Origin: Xestospongia bergquistia
Lineage: Eukaryota > Porifera > Demospongiae > Haplosclerida > Petrosiidae
Length of the DNA stretch: 64,000 bases
Assembly (NCBI GenBank): GCA_963965975.1
Contig: OZ014418.1
Location: 4,786,775-4,850,774 of the forward strand
Direction of reading: 5' to 3'
Shown: one piece after another, positions 12,862 through 26,034 of the stretch
Position numbering within the stretch: the stretch's first letter is position 1
Layout of the letters: each line of letters begins with the position of its first letter
Position numbers and translations under genes: made by a program
The notes under the pieces: generated by a model
What the model was told of the DNA's origin: nothing
The model's input: the letters and a program-made list of their open reading frames with translations, nothing else
Database searches by the model: none

Positions 12862-14723
12862 TCTAAAGTCATTAATTGAAAGACTTTAGAAGGTTTAGAC
12901 TATTGAGTAAAGTTTAGAAAGTAAACTGCTCAGTATAAAGGACTCTATGGCACTAAAGAAATAAACTGCTATTAACAGTTATAGTAAATTTGTTTGCATT
13001 AACGCTCTAAAGTCTTTAATTTAAAGACTTTAGAAGGTTTAGAGTATTGAGCGAAGTTTATAAAGTAAACAGCTCAGTCTAAAGGGCTCTATGAAACTAA
13101 CTAAATAAACTATTATTAACAGTTTAGTAAGTTAGTTTGTGATAACACTCTAAAGTCTTTAATTTAAAGACTTTAGAAGGTTTAGACTATTGAGTGAAGT
13201 TTGTAAAGTAAACTGATAGGTCTAAAGGACTCTATGGGACTAACTAAATTAACTGTTATTAACAGTTTAGTAAGTTGGTTTGCATTAACACTCTAAAGTC
13301 TTTAATTTAAAGACTTTAGAAGGTTTACACTATTGAGTAAAGTTTATAAAGTAAACTGCTCAGTCTAAAGGACTCTTTGGGACTAAAGAAATAAACTGCT
13401 ATTAACAGTTTATTAAGTTGGTTTGCATTAACCCTCTAAAGTCTTTAATTTAAAGACTTTAGAAAGTTTAGACTATTGAGTGAAGTTTGTAAAGTAAACT
13501 GATAGGTCTAAAGGACTCTATGGGACTAACTAAATTAACTGTTATTAACAGTTTAGTTAGTTGGTTTGCATTAACACTCTAAAGTCTTTAATTTAAAGAC
13601 TTTAGAAGGTTTACACTATTGAGTAAAGTTCATAAAGTAAACTGCTCAGTCTAAAGCACTCTATGGGACTAAAGAAATAAACTGCTATTAACAGTTTAGT
13701 AAGTTGGTTTGCATTAACCCTCTAAAGTCTTTAATTTAAAGACTTTAGAAGGTTTAGACTATTGAGTGAAGTTTTTTAAAGTAAACTGATAGGTCTAAAG
13801 GACTCTATGGGACTAACTAAATTAACTGCTATTAACAGTTTTGTAAGTTCGTTTCCATTAACACTCTAAAGTCTTTAATTTAAAGACTTTAGAAGGTTTA
13901 AACTATTGAGTAAACTTTATAAAATAAACTGCTCAGTCTAAAGGACTCTATGGGACTAAAGAAATAAACTGCTATTAACAGTTCAGTAAGTTTGTTTGCA
14001 TTAACACTCTAAAGTCTTTAATTTAAAGACTTTAGAAGGTTTAGACTATTGAATAAAGTTTATAAAGTAAACTGGTCAGTGTAAAGGACTCTATGGGACT
14101 AAAGAAATAAACTATTATTAACAGTTATAGCAAGTTTGTTTGCATTAACGCTCTAAAGTCTTTAATTTAAAGACTTTAGAAGGTTTAGAGTATTGAGTGA
14201 AGTTTATAAAGTAAACAGCTCAATCTAAAGGGCTCTATGAAACTAACTAAATAAACTATTATTAACAGTTTAGTAAGTTTGTTTGTGATAAGTCTCTAAA
14301 GTCTTTAATTTAAAGACTTTAGAAGGTTTAGACTATTGAGTAAAGTTTACAGAGTAAACTGCTCAGTCTAAAGGACTCTATGGGACTAAAGAAATAAACT
14401 GCTATTAACAGTTTAGTAAGTTGGTTTGCATTAACCCTCTAAAGTCTTTAATTTAAAGACTTTAGAAGGTTTAGACCATTGCGTGAAGTTTGTAAAGTAA
14501 ACTGATAGGTCTAAAGGACTCTATGGGACTAACTAAATTAACTGTTATTAACAGTTTAGTAAGTTGTTTTGCATTAACACTCTAAAGTCTTTAATTTAAA
14601 GACTTTGGAAGGTTTAAACTATTTAGTAAAGTTTATAAAGTAAACTGGTCAGTCTAAAGGACTCTATGGGACTAAAGAAATAAACTGCTATTAACAGTTT
14701 AGTAAGTTGGTTTGCATTAACCC
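12862..14723 (+). repeat. 13-monomer duplication, copy 1 (1,862 bp)
   Basis: Copy 1 of a tandem pair with an exact 1,862-bp offset. TTTAGAAAG lies at 12,913 and 14,775, and CTAAAGCACTC at about 13,651 and 15,513. It includes A monomers with GGTTTACACTATTGAG and with GTTCATAAAG, and the GACCATTGCGTG B2. It continues unit 2 of the 31-monomer block. Confidence 0.85.
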
Positions 14724-16585
14724 TCTAAAGTCTTTAATTTAAAGACTTTAGAAGGTTTACACTATTGAGTAAAGTTTAGAAAGTAAACTGCTCAGTATAA
14801 AGGACTCTATGGCACTAAAGAAATAAACTGCTATTAACAGTTATAGTAAATTTGTTTGCATTAACGCTCTAAAGTCTTTAATTTAAAGACTTTAGAAGGT
14901 TTAGAGTATTGAGTGAAGTTTATAAAGTAAACAGCTCAGTCTAAAGGGCTCTATGAAACTAACTAAATAAACTATTATTAACAGTTTAGTAAGTTAGTTT
15001 GTGATAACACTCTAAAGTCTTTAATTTAAAGACTTTAGAAGGTTTAGACTATTGAGTGAAGTTTGTAAAGTAAACTGATAGGTCTAAAGGACTCTATGGG
15101 ACTAACTAAATTAACTGTTATTAACAGTTTAGTAAGTTGGTTTGCATTAACACTCTAAAGTCTTTAATTTAAAGACTTTAGAAGGTTTACACTATTGAGT
15201 AAGGTTTATAAAGTAAACTGCTCAGTCTAAAGGACTCTATGGGACTAAAGAAATAAACTGCTATTAACAGTTTAGTAAGTTGGTTTGCATTAACCCTCTA
15301 AAGTCTTTAATTTAAAGACTTTAGAAAGTTTAGACTATTGAGTGAAGTTTGTAAAGTAAACTGATAGGTCTAAAGGACTCTATGGGACTAACTAAATTAA
15401 CTGTTATTAACAGTTTAGTAAGTTGGTTTGCATTAACACTCTAAAGTCTTTAATTTAAAGACTTTAGAAGGTTTACACTATTGAGTAAAGTTCATAAAGT
15501 AAACTGCTCAGTCTAAAGCACTCTATGGGACTAAAGAAATAAACTGCTATTAACAGTTTAGTAAGTTGGTTTGCATTAACCCTCTAAAGTCTTTAATTTA
15601 AAGACTTTAGAAGGTTTAGACTATTGAGTGAAGTTTTTTAAAGTAAACTGATAGGTCTAAAGGACTCTATGGGACTAACTAAATTAACTGCTATTAACAG
15701 TTTTGTAAGTTCGTTTCCATTAACACTCTAAAGTCTTTAATTTAAAGACTTTAGAAGGTTTAAACTATTGAGTAAACTTTATAAAATAAACTGCTCAGTC
15801 TAAAGGACTCTATGGGACTAAAGAAATAAACTGCTATTAACAGTTCAGTAAGTTTGTTTGCATTAACACTCTAAAGTCTTTAATTTAAAGACTTTAGAAG
15901 GTTTAGACTATTGAATAAAGTTTATAGAGTAAACTGGTCAGTGTAAAGGACTCTATGGGACTAAAGAAATAAACTATTATCAACAGTTATAGCAAGTTTG
16001 TTTGCATTAACGCTCTAAAGTCTTTAATTTAAAGACTTTAGAAGGTTTAGAGTATTGAGTGAAGTTTATAAAGTAAACAGCTCAATCTAAAGGGCTCTAT
16101 GAAACTAACTAAATAAACTATTATTAACAGTTTAGTAAGTTTGTTTGTGATAAGTCTCTAAAGTCTTTAATTTAAAGACTTTAGAAGGTTTAGACTATTG
16201 AGTAAAGTTGACAAAGTAAACTGCTCAGTCTAAAGGACTCTATGGGACTAAAGAAATAAACTGCTATTAACAGTTTCGTAAGTTGGTTTGCATTAACCCT
16301 CTAAAGTCTTTAATTTAAAGACTTTAGAAGGTTTAGACCATTGCGTGAAGTTTGTAAAGTAAACTGATAGGTCTAAAGGACTCTATGGGACTAACTAAAT
16401 TAACTGTTATTAACAGTTTAGTAAGTTGTTTTGCATTAACACTCTAAAGTCTTTAATTTAAAGACTTTGGAAGGTTTAAACTATTTAGTAAAGTTTATAA
16501 AGTAAACTGCTCAGTCTAAAGGACTCTATGGGACTAAAGAAATAAACTGCTATTAACAGTTTAGTAAGTTGGTTTGCATTAACCC
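14724..16585 (+). repeat. 13-monomer duplication, copy 2 (1,862 bp), with chimeric first monomer
   Basis: The first monomer (14,724-14,866) starts with CTTTAATTTAAAG and GGTTTACACTATTGAG like other A monomers. It then becomes TTTAGAAAG and CAGTATAAAGGACTCTATGG as in the first monomer of copy 1, whose own start has GTCATTAATTG and GGTTTAGAC. The exchange therefore fell at about 14,758-14,775. A few substitutions separate the copies, such as ATTATCAACAG near 15,977 versus ATTATTAACAG. Confidence 0.83.
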
Positions 16586-19500
16586 TCTAAAGTCTTTATT
16601 TTAAAGACTTTAGAAGGTTTAGAACATTGCGTGAAGTTTGTAAAGTAAACTGATAGGTCTAAAGGACTCTATGGGACTAACTAAATTAACTGTTATTAAC
16701 AGTTTAGTAAGTTGTTTTGCATTAACACTCTAAAGTCTTTAATTTAAAGACTTTGGAAGGTTTAAACTATTGAGTAAAGTTTATAAAGTAAACTTCTCAG
16801 TCTAAAGGACTCTATGGGACTCAAGAAATAAACTGCTATTAACAGTTTAGTAAATTGGTTTGCATTAACCCTCTAAAGTCTTTAATTTAAAGACTTTAGA
16901 ATGTTCAGACTATTGAGTGAAGTTTTTTAAATTAAACTGCTCATTCTAAAGGACTCTATGGGACTAAAGAAATAAACTGCTATTAACAGTTCAGTAAGTT
17001 AGTTTCCATTAACACTCTAAAAGTCTTTAATTTAAAGACTTTAGAAGGTTTAGACTATTGGGTAAAGATTATAAGGTAGACTGCTAAGTTTAAAGGACTC
17101 TATGGGACTAAAGAAATGAACTGCTATTAACAGTTCAGTAAGTTTGTTTGCATTAACACTCTAAAGTCTTTAAATTAAAGACTTTAGAAGGTTTAGACTA
17201 TTGAGCGAAGTTTATAAAGTAAACTGGTCAGTCTAAAGGACTCTATGAAACTAACAAAATAAACTGTCATTAACAGTTTAGTAAGTTCGTCTGCATTAAC
17301 ACTCTAAAGTCTTTAATTTAAAGACTTTAGAAGGTTTAGACTATTGAGTAAAGTTTATAAAGTAAACTGCTCAGTATAAAGGACTCTATGGGACTAAAGA
17401 AATAAACTACTATTAACAGTTTAGTAAGTTTGTTTGCATTAACCCTCTAAAGTCTTTAATTTAAAGACTTTAGAAAGTTTAGAGTATTGAATGAAGTTTA
17501 TAAAGTAAAGAGCTCAGTCTAAAGGGCTCTATGAAACTGACTCAATAAACTATTATTAACAGTTTAGTAAGTTAGTTTGTGATAACACTCTAAAGTCTCA
17601 AATTTAAAGACTTTAGAAGGTTTAGACTATTGAGTAAAGTTTATAATGTAAACTGCTCAGTCTAAAGAACTCTATGGGACTAAAGAAATAAACTGCTATT
17701 AACAGTTTAGTAAGTTGGTTTGCATTAACCCTCTAAAGTCTTTAATTTAAAGACTTTAGAAGGTTTAGACTATTGAGTGAAGTTTGTAAAGTAAACTGAT
17801 AGGTCTAAAGGACTCTATCGGACTAACTAAATTAACTGTTATTAACAGTTTAGTAAGTTTGTTTGCATTAACACTCTAAAGTCTTTAATTTAAAGACTTT
17901 ACAAGGTTTGAACTGTTGAATAATGTTTATAAAGTAAACTGCTCAGTCTAAAGGACTCTATGGGACTAAATAAATAAACTGCTATTAACAGTTTAGTAAG
18001 TTGGTTTGCATTAACCCTCTAAAGTCTTTAATTTAAAGACTTTAGAAGGTTTAGACTATTGAGTGAAGTTTTTTAAAGTAAACTGATAGGTCTAAAGGAC
18101 TCTATGGGACTAACTAAATTAACTTCTATGAACAGTTTAGTAAGATTGTTTGCATGAACACTCTAAAGTCTTTAATTTAAAGACTTTAGAAGGTTTAAAC
18201 AATTGAGTAAATTTTATAAAGTAAACTGCTCAGTCTAAAGGACTCTATGGGACTAAAGAAATAAACTGCTATTAACAGTTTAGTAAGTTGGTTTGCATTA
18301 ACACTCTAAATTCTTTAATTTAAAGACTTTAGAAGGTTTAGACTATTGGTTAAAGTTTATAAGGTAGACTGCTAAGTTTACAGGACTCTATGGGACTAAA
18401 GAAATGAACTGCTATTAACAGTTCAGTAAGTTTGTTTGCATTAACACTATAAAGTCTTTAAATTAAAGACTTTAGAAGGTTTAGACTATTGAGCGAAGTT
18501 TATAAAGTAAACTGGTCAGTCTAAAGGACTCTATGAAACTAACTAAATAAACTTTTATTACTAGTTTAGTAAGTTGGTTTGCCTTAACCCTCTAAAGTCT
18601 TTAAGTTAAAGACTTTAGAAGGATAAGACTATTGAGTGAAGTTTGTAAAGTAAACTGATAGGTCTAAAGGACTCTATGGGACTAACTAAATAAACTGCTA
18701 TTAACAGTTCAGTAAGTTGGTTTGCATTAGAGCTCTAAAGTCTTTAATTTAAAGACTTTAGAAGGTTTAGACTGTTGATTAAAGTTTATAAAGTAAACTT
18801 CTCAGTTAAAGGACACTATGGGACTAAAGAAACCAACTGCTATTAACAGTTTAGTAAGTTCGTTTGCATTAACACTATAAAGTCTTTAATTTAAAGACTT
18901 TAGAAGGTTTAGACTATTGAGTGAAGTTTATAAAGTAAACAGCTCAGTCTAAAGGGCTCTATGAAACTAATTAAATAAACTGCTGTGAAAAGTTTAGTCA
19001 GGTGGTTTGCATAAACACTCTAAATTCTTTAATTTAAAGACTTTAGAAGGTTTAGACTATTGAGTAAAGTTTATAAAGTAAACTGCTCAGTCTAAAGGAC
19101 TTTATGGGACTAAAGAAATAAACTGCTATTAACAGTTTAGTCAGTTGATTTGCATTAACCCTCTAAAGTCTTTAATTTAAAGACTTTAGAAGCTTTAGAC
19201 TATTGAATGAAGTTTGTAAAGTAAACTAAAAGGTCTAAAGGACTCTATGGGACTAACTAAATTAACTGTTATTAACAGTTTAGTAAGTTGATTTGCATTA
19301 ACACTCTAAAGTCCTTAATTTAAAGACTTTAGAAGGTGTAAACTATTGAGTAAAGTTTATAAAGTAAACTGCTCAGTCTAAAGGACTCTATGGGACTAAA
19401 AAAATAAACTGCTATTAACAGTTTAGTAACTTGGTTTGCATTAACCCTCTAAAGTCTTTAATTGAAAGACTTTAGAAGGCTTAGACTATCGAGTGAAGTT

Positions 19501-21168
19501 TTTTAAAGTAAACTGATAGGTCTAAAGGGCTCTATGGGACTAACTAAATTAACTGCTATTAACAGTTTAGTAAGTTTGTTTGCATTAAAACTCTAAAGTC
19601 TTTAATTTAAAGACTTTAGAAGGTTTAAACTATTGAGTAAAGTTTATAAAGTAAACTGCTCAGTCTAAAGGACTCTATGGGACTAAAGAAATAAACTGTT
19701 ATTAACAGTTTAGTAAGTTGGTTTGCATTAACACTCTAAAGTCTTTAATTTAAAGACTTTATAAGGTTTAGACTATTGGGTAAAGTTTATAAGGTAGACT
19801 GCTAAGTTTAAAGGACTCTATGGGACTAAAGAAATGAACTGCTATTAACAGTTCAGTAAGTTTGTTTGCATTAACACTCTAAAGTCTTTAATTTAAAGAC
19901 TTTAGAAGGTTTAGACTATTGAGCGAAGTTTATAAAGTAAACTGGTCTGTCTAAAGGACTCTATGAAACTAACAAAATAAACTGTTATTAAAAGTTTAGT
20001 ATGTTCGTCTGCATTAACACTCTAAAGTCTTTAATTTAAAGACTTTAGAAGGTTTAGACTATTGAGTAAAGTTTATAAAGTAAACTGCTCAGTCTAAAGG
20101 ACTCTATGGGACTAAAGAAAGAAACCGCTATTAACAGTTTAGTAAGTTTGTTTGCATTAACCCTCTAAAGTCTTTAATTTAAAGACTTTAGAAGGTTTAG
20201 ACTATTGCGTGAAGTTTGTAAAGTAAACTGATAGGTCTAAAGGACTCTATGGGACAAACTAAATTAACTGTTATTAACAGTTTAGTAAGTTGGTTTGCAG
20301 TAACACTCTAAAGTCTTTAATTTAAAGACTTTAGAAGGTTTAAACTATTGAGTAAAGTTTATAAAGTAAACTGCTCAGCCTAAAGGACTCTATGGGACTA
20401 AAGAAATAAACTGCTATTAACAGTTTAGTAAGTTGGTTTGCATTAACCCTCTAAAGTCTTTAATTTAAAGACTTTAGAAGGTTTAGACTATTGAGTGAAG
20501 TTTTTTAAAGTAAACTGATAGGTCTAAAAGACTCTACATGACTAACTAAATTAACTGCTATTAACAGTTTAGTAAGTTCGTTTGCATTAACACTCTAAAG
20601 TCTTTAATTTAAAGACTTTAGAAGGTTTAAACTATTGAGTAAAGTTTATAAAGTAAACTGCTCAGTCTAACGGACTCTATGGGACTAAAGAAAAAAACTG
20701 CTATTAACAGTTCAGTAAGTTGTTTTGCATTAACGCTCTAAAGTCTTTAATTTAAAGACTTTAGAAGGTTTAGACTATTGAGTGAAGTTTGTAAAGTAAA
20801 CGGATAGGTCTAAAGGACTCTATGGGACTAACTAAATTAACTGTTATTAACAGTTTAGTAAGTTGGTTTGCATTAACCCTCTAAAGTCTTTAATTTAAAG
20901 ACTTTAGAAGGTTTAGACTATTGAGTGAAGTCTTCTAAAGTAAACTGATAGGTCTAAAGGACTCTATGGGACTAAATAAATTAACTGCTATTAACACTTT
21001 AAGTTAGTTCGTTTGCATGAACACTCAAAAGTCTTTAATTTAAAGACTTTAGAAGGTTTAAACTATTGAGTAAACTTTATAAAGTAAACTGCTCAGTCTA
21101 AAGGACTCTATGGGACTAAAGAAATAAACTGCTATTAACAGTTCAGTAAGTTGGTTTGCATTAACACT
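16586..21168 (+). repeat. Right part of segment I
   Basis: About 32 monomers matching segment II at 59.4-64.0 kb, with whole-monomer length differences. TTTTTTAAATTAAAC lies at 16,923 and 59,721. A nine-monomer stretch here (C-E-A2-D-A3-B2-A-B1-A, roughly 17.06-18.35 kb) is absent from II. GGATAAGAC lies at 18,621 and 60,130, and CTTCTCAGTTAAAGGACAC near 18,799 and 60,308. Six monomers present in II at about 60.58-61.44 kb are missing here near 19.06-19.10 kb. Shared later words are GGTGTAAAC (19,335), GAAACCGCTATT (20,121), CTCTACATGACTAAC (20,534) and AAGTCTTCTAAAG (20,928). Confidence 0.82.
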
Positions 21169-24100
21169 GTAAAGTCTTTAATTTAAAGACTTTAAAAGGT
21201 TTAGTCTATTGGGTAAAGTTTATAAGGTAGACTGGTAAGTTTAAAGGACTCTATGGGACTAAAGAAATGAACTGCTATTAACAGTTCAGTAAGTTTGTTT
21301 GCATTAACACTCTAAAGTCTTTAAATTAAAGACTTTAGAAGGTTTAGACTATTGAGCGAAGTTGATGAAGTAAGCTGCTCAGTCTAAAGGACTCTATGAA
21401 ACTAACTAAATAAACTGTTATTAACAGTTAAGTAAGTTCGTTTGCATTAACACTCTAAAGTCATTAATTTAAAGACTTTAGAAGGTTTAGACTATTGAGT
21501 AAAGTTTATAAAGTAAACTGCTCAATGTAAAGGACTCTATGGGACTAAAGAAATAAACTGCTATTAACAGTTATAGTAAGTTTGTTTGGATTAACGCTCT
21601 AAAGTCTTTAATTTAAAGACTTTAGAAGGTTTAGAGTATTGAGTGAAGTTTATAAAGTAAACAGCTCTGTCTAAAGGCTCTATGAAACTAACTAAATAAA
21701 CTATTATTAACAGTTTAGTAAGTTAGTTTGTGATAACACTCTAAAGTCTTTAATTTAAGGACTTTAGAAGGTTTAGACTATTTAGTAAAGTTTATAAAGT
21801 AAACTGCTCAGTCTAAAGGACTCTATGGGACTAAAGAAATAAACTGCTATTAACAGTTTAGTAAGTTGGTTTGCATTAACACTTTAAAGTCTTTAATTTA
21901 AAGACTTTAGAAGGTTTAGACTATTGAGTGAAGTTTTTTAAAGTAAATTGATAGATCTAAAGGACTCTATGGGACTAACTAAATTAGCTGCTATAAACAG
22001 TTTAGTAAGTTCGTTTGAATTAACACTCTAAAGTCTTTAATTTAAAGACTTTAGAAGGTTTAGACTATTGGGTAAAGTTTATAAGGTAGACTGCTAAGTT
22101 CAAAGGACTCTATGGGACTAAAGAAATGAACTGCTATTAACAGTTCAGTAAGTTTGTTTGCATTAACGCTCTAAAGTCATTAATTTAAAGACTTTAGAAG
22201 GTTTAGAGTATTGAGTCAAGTTTATAAAGTAAACAACTAAGTCTAAAGGGATCTATGAAACTAACTAAATAAACTATTATTAAAAGTTTAATAAGTTCGT
22301 CTGCATTAACACTCTAAAGTCTTTAATTTAAAGACTTTAGAAGGTTTAGACTATTGAGTAAAGTTTATAAAGTAAACTGCTCAGTACAAAGGAATCTATG
22401 GGACTAAAGAAATAAACTGCTATTAACAGTTTAGTAAGTTTGTTTGCATTAATGCTCTAAAGTATTTAATTTAAAGACTTTAGAAGGTTTAGAGTATTGA
22501 GTCAAGATTATAAAGTAAACAGCTAAGTCTAAAGGGCTCTATGAAACTAACTAAATAAACTATTATTAAAAGTTTAATAAGTTCGTCTGCATTAACACTC
22601 TAAAGTCTTTAATTTAAAGACTTTAGAAGGTTTAGAGTATTGAGTAAAGTTTATAAAGTAAACTGCTCAGTATAAAGGAATCTATGGGACTAAAGAAATA
22701 AACTGCTATTAACAGTTTAGTAAGTTGTTTTGCATTAACGCTCTAAAGTCTTTAATTTAAAGACTTTAGAAAGTTTAGAGTATTGAGTGAAGTTTATAAA
22801 GTAAAGAGCTCCGTCTAAAGGGCTCTATGAAACTAACTAAATAAACTATTATTAACAGTTTAGTAAGTTAGTTTGTGATAACACTCTAATGTCTTTAATT
22901 TAAAGACTTTAGAAGGTTTAGACTATTGAGTAAAGATTATAAAGTAAACTGCTCAGTCTAAAGGACTCTATGGGACTAAAGAAATAAACTGCTATTAACA
23001 GTTTAGTAAGTTGGTTTGCATTAACCCTCTAAAGTGTTTAATTTAAAGACTTTAGAAGGTTTAGACTATTGAGTGAAGTTTCTAAAGTAAACTGATAGGT
23101 CTAAAGGACTCTATGGGACTAACTAAATTAACTGTTATTAACAGGTTAGTAAGTTTGTTTGCATTAACACTCTAAAGTCTTTAATTTAAAGACTTTAGAA
23201 GGTTTGAACTATTGAGTAATGTTTATAAAGTAAACTGCTCAGTCTAAAGGACTCTATGGGACTAAAGAAATAAACTGCTATTAACAGTTTAGTAAGTTGG
23301 TTTGCATTAACCCTCTAAAGTCTTTAATTAAAAGACTTTAGAAGGTTTAGAACATTGAGTGAAATATGTAAAGTAAACTAGATAGGTCTAAAGGACTCTA
23401 TGGGACTAACTAAATTAACTGTTATTAACAGTTTAGTAAGTTGGTTTGCATTAACACTCTAAAGTCTTTAATTTAAAGACTTTAGAAGGTTTAGACTATT
23501 GAGTGAAGTTTTTTAAAATAAACTGACTGGTCTAAAGGACTCTATGGGACTAACTAAATTAACTGCTATTAAAGTTTAGTAAGTTGGTTTGCATTAACAC
23601 TCTAAAGTCTTTAATTTAAAGACTTTAGAAGGTTTAGACTATTGAGTAAAGTTTATAAAGTAAACTGCTCAGTCTAAGAGACTCTATGGGGCTAAAGAAA
23701 TAAACTGCTATTAAGATTTTAGTAAGTTGGTTTGCATTAACCCTCTAAAGTCTTTAATTCAAAGACTTTAGAAGGTTTAGACTATTGAGTGAAGTTTGTA
23801 AAGTAAACTGATAGGTCTAAAGGACTCTATGGGACAAACTAAATTAACTGTTATTAACAGTTTAGTAAGTTTGTTTCCATTAAGACTCTAAAGTCTTTAA
23901 TTTAAAGACTTTAGATGGTTTAAACTATTGAGTAAAGTTTATAAAGTAAACTGCTCAGTCTAAAGGACTCTATGGGACTAAAAAAATAAACTGCTATTAA
24001 CAGTTTAGTAAGTTGGTTTGCATTAACACTCTAAAGTCTTTAATTTAAAGACTTTAGAATGTTGAGACTATTGAGTGAAGATTTTTAAAGTAAACTGATA

Positions 24101-24316
24101 GGTCTAAAGGACTCTATGGGACTAACTATATTGACTGCTATTAACAGTTTAGAAAGTTCGTTTGCATTAACACTCTAAAGTCTTTAATTTAAAGACTTTA
24201 GAAGGTTTAAACTATTGAGTAAACTTTATAAAGTAAACTGCTCAGTCTAAAGGACTCTATGGGACTAAAGAAATAAACTGCTATTAACAGTTTAGTAAGT
24301 TGGTTTGCATTAACCC
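21169..24316 (+). repeat. Satellite monomers between segment I and the 12-monomer repeat
   Basis: About 22 monomers in the approximate order C-E-A2-D-A-B1-C, then two D'-A2' pairs (22,170-22,741), then D-A3-B2-A-B2-B1-A-B2-A-B1-A. The start still matches the last bases of the window (GTAAAGTCTTTAATTT at 21,169 and 63,961). Single oddities are TTAAGTTAG near 20,999, just before this block, a B1 with ACTGACTGGTCTAAAGG near 23,521, and ATTAAAGTTTAG near 23,568 with two bases of H3 lost. Confidence 0.8.
22170..22741 (+). repeat. Two-monomer tandem repeat D'-A2' (286 bp x2)
   Basis: Copies at 22,170-22,455 and 22,456-22,741. D' has GAGTATTGAGTCAAG, CTAAGTCTAAAGGG and ATTATTAAAAGTTTAATAAG, where AAAAG in place of AACAG weakens H3. 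A2' has CAGTACAAAGG or CAGTATAAAGG followed by AATCTATGGG. It is the smallest clear multi-monomer duplication in the window. Confidence 0.85.
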
Positions 24317-26034
24317 TCTAAAGTCTTTAATTTAAAGACTTTAGAAGGTTTAGAGTATTGAGTGAAGTTTATAAAGTAAACAGCTCAGTCTAAAGGGCTC
24401 TATGAAACTAACTAAATAAACTATTATTAACAGTTCAGTAAGTTGGTTTGCATTAACACTCTAAAGTCTTTAAATTAAAGACTTTAGAAGGTTTAGACTA
24501 TTGAGCGAAGTTTATAAAGTAAACTGGTCAGTCTAAAGGACTCTATGAAACTAACTAAATAAACTGTTATTAACAGTTTAATAAGTTCGTTTGCGTTAAC
24601 ACTCTAAAGTCATTAATTTAAAGACTTTAGAAGGTTTAGACTATTGAGTAAAGTTTATAAAGTAAACTGCTCAGTATAAAGGACTCTATGGGACTAAAGA
24701 AATAAACTGCTATTAACAGTTTAGTAAGTTTGTTTGCATTAACGCTCTAAAGTCTTTAATTTAAAGACTTTAGAAGGTTTAGAGTGTTGAGTGAAGTTTT
24801 TAAAGTAAACAGCTCAGTCTAAAGGGCTGTATGAAACTAACTAAATAAACTATTATTAACAGTTTAGTAAGTTAGTTTGTGATAACACTCTAAAGTCTTT
24901 AATTTAAAGACTTTAGAAGGTTTAGACTATTGAGTAAAGTTTATAATGTAAACTGCTAAGTCTAAAGGACTCTATGGGACTAAAGAAATAAGCTGCTATT
25001 AACAGTTTAGTAAGTTGGTTTGCATTAACCCTCAAAAGTCATTAATTTGAAGACTTTAGAAGGTTTAGACTATTGAGTGAAGTTTGTAAAGTAAACTGAT
25101 AGGTCTAAAGGACTCTATTGGACTAACTAAATTAACTGTTATTAACAGTTTAGTAAGTTGGTTTGCATTAACACTCTAAAGTCTTTAATTTAAAGACTTT
25201 AGAAGGTTTAAACTATTGAGTAAAGTTTATAAAGTAAACTACTCAGTCTAAAGGACTCTATGGGACTAAAGAAATAAACTGCTATTAACAGTTTAGTAAG
25301 TTGGTTTGCATTAACCCTCTAAAGTTTTTAATTTAAAGACTTTAGAAGGTTTAGACTATTGAGTGAAGTTTTTTAAAGTAAACTGATAGGTCTGAAGGAC
25401 TCTATGGGACTAACTAAATTAACTGCTATTAACAGTTTAGTAAGTTCGTTTGCATTAACACTCTAAAGTTTTTAATTTAAAGACTTTAGAATGTTTAAAC
25501 TATTGAGTAAAGTTTATAAAGTGAACTGCTCAGTGTAAAGGACTCTATGGGACTAAAGAAATAAACTGCTATTAACAGTTTAGTAAGTTGGTTTGCATTA
25601 ACACTCTAAAGTCTTTAATTTAAAGACTTTAGAAGGTTTAGACTATTGGGTAAAGTTTTTTAAAGTAAACTGATAGGTCTAAAGGACTCTATGGTACTAA
25701 CTAAATTAACTGCTATTAACAGTTTAGTAATTTCGTTTGCATTAACACTCTAAAGTCTTTAATTTAAAGACTTTAGAAATTTTAAAGTATTGAGTAAAGT
25801 TTATAAAGTAAACTGGTCAGTCTAAAGGACCCTATGGGACTAAAGAAATAAACTGCTATTAACAGTTTAGTAAGTTGGTTTGCATTAACACTCTAAAGTC
25901 TTTAATTTAAAGACTTTAGAAGGTTTAGACTATTGGGTAAAGTTTATAAGGTAGACTGCTAAGTTTAAAGGACTCTATGGGACGAAAGAAATGAACTGCT
26001 ATTAACAGTTTTGTAAGTTTGTTTGCATTAACGC
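24317..26034 (+). repeat. 12-monomer higher-order repeat, copy 1 (1,718 bp)
   Basis: Order D-E-A2-D-A3-B2-A-B1-A-(C/B1 hybrid)-A-C. The hybrid near 25,640 starts GACTATTGGGTAAAG like C and continues TTTTTTAAAGTAAACTGATAGG like B1. Private words include GAGTGTTGAGTG (24,783), TAAGCTGCTATT, CATTAATTTGAAG, GGTCTGAAGG, AAATTTTAAAGTATTG and GGACCCTATGG (25,827). All recur 1,718 bp downstream. Confidence 0.92.
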
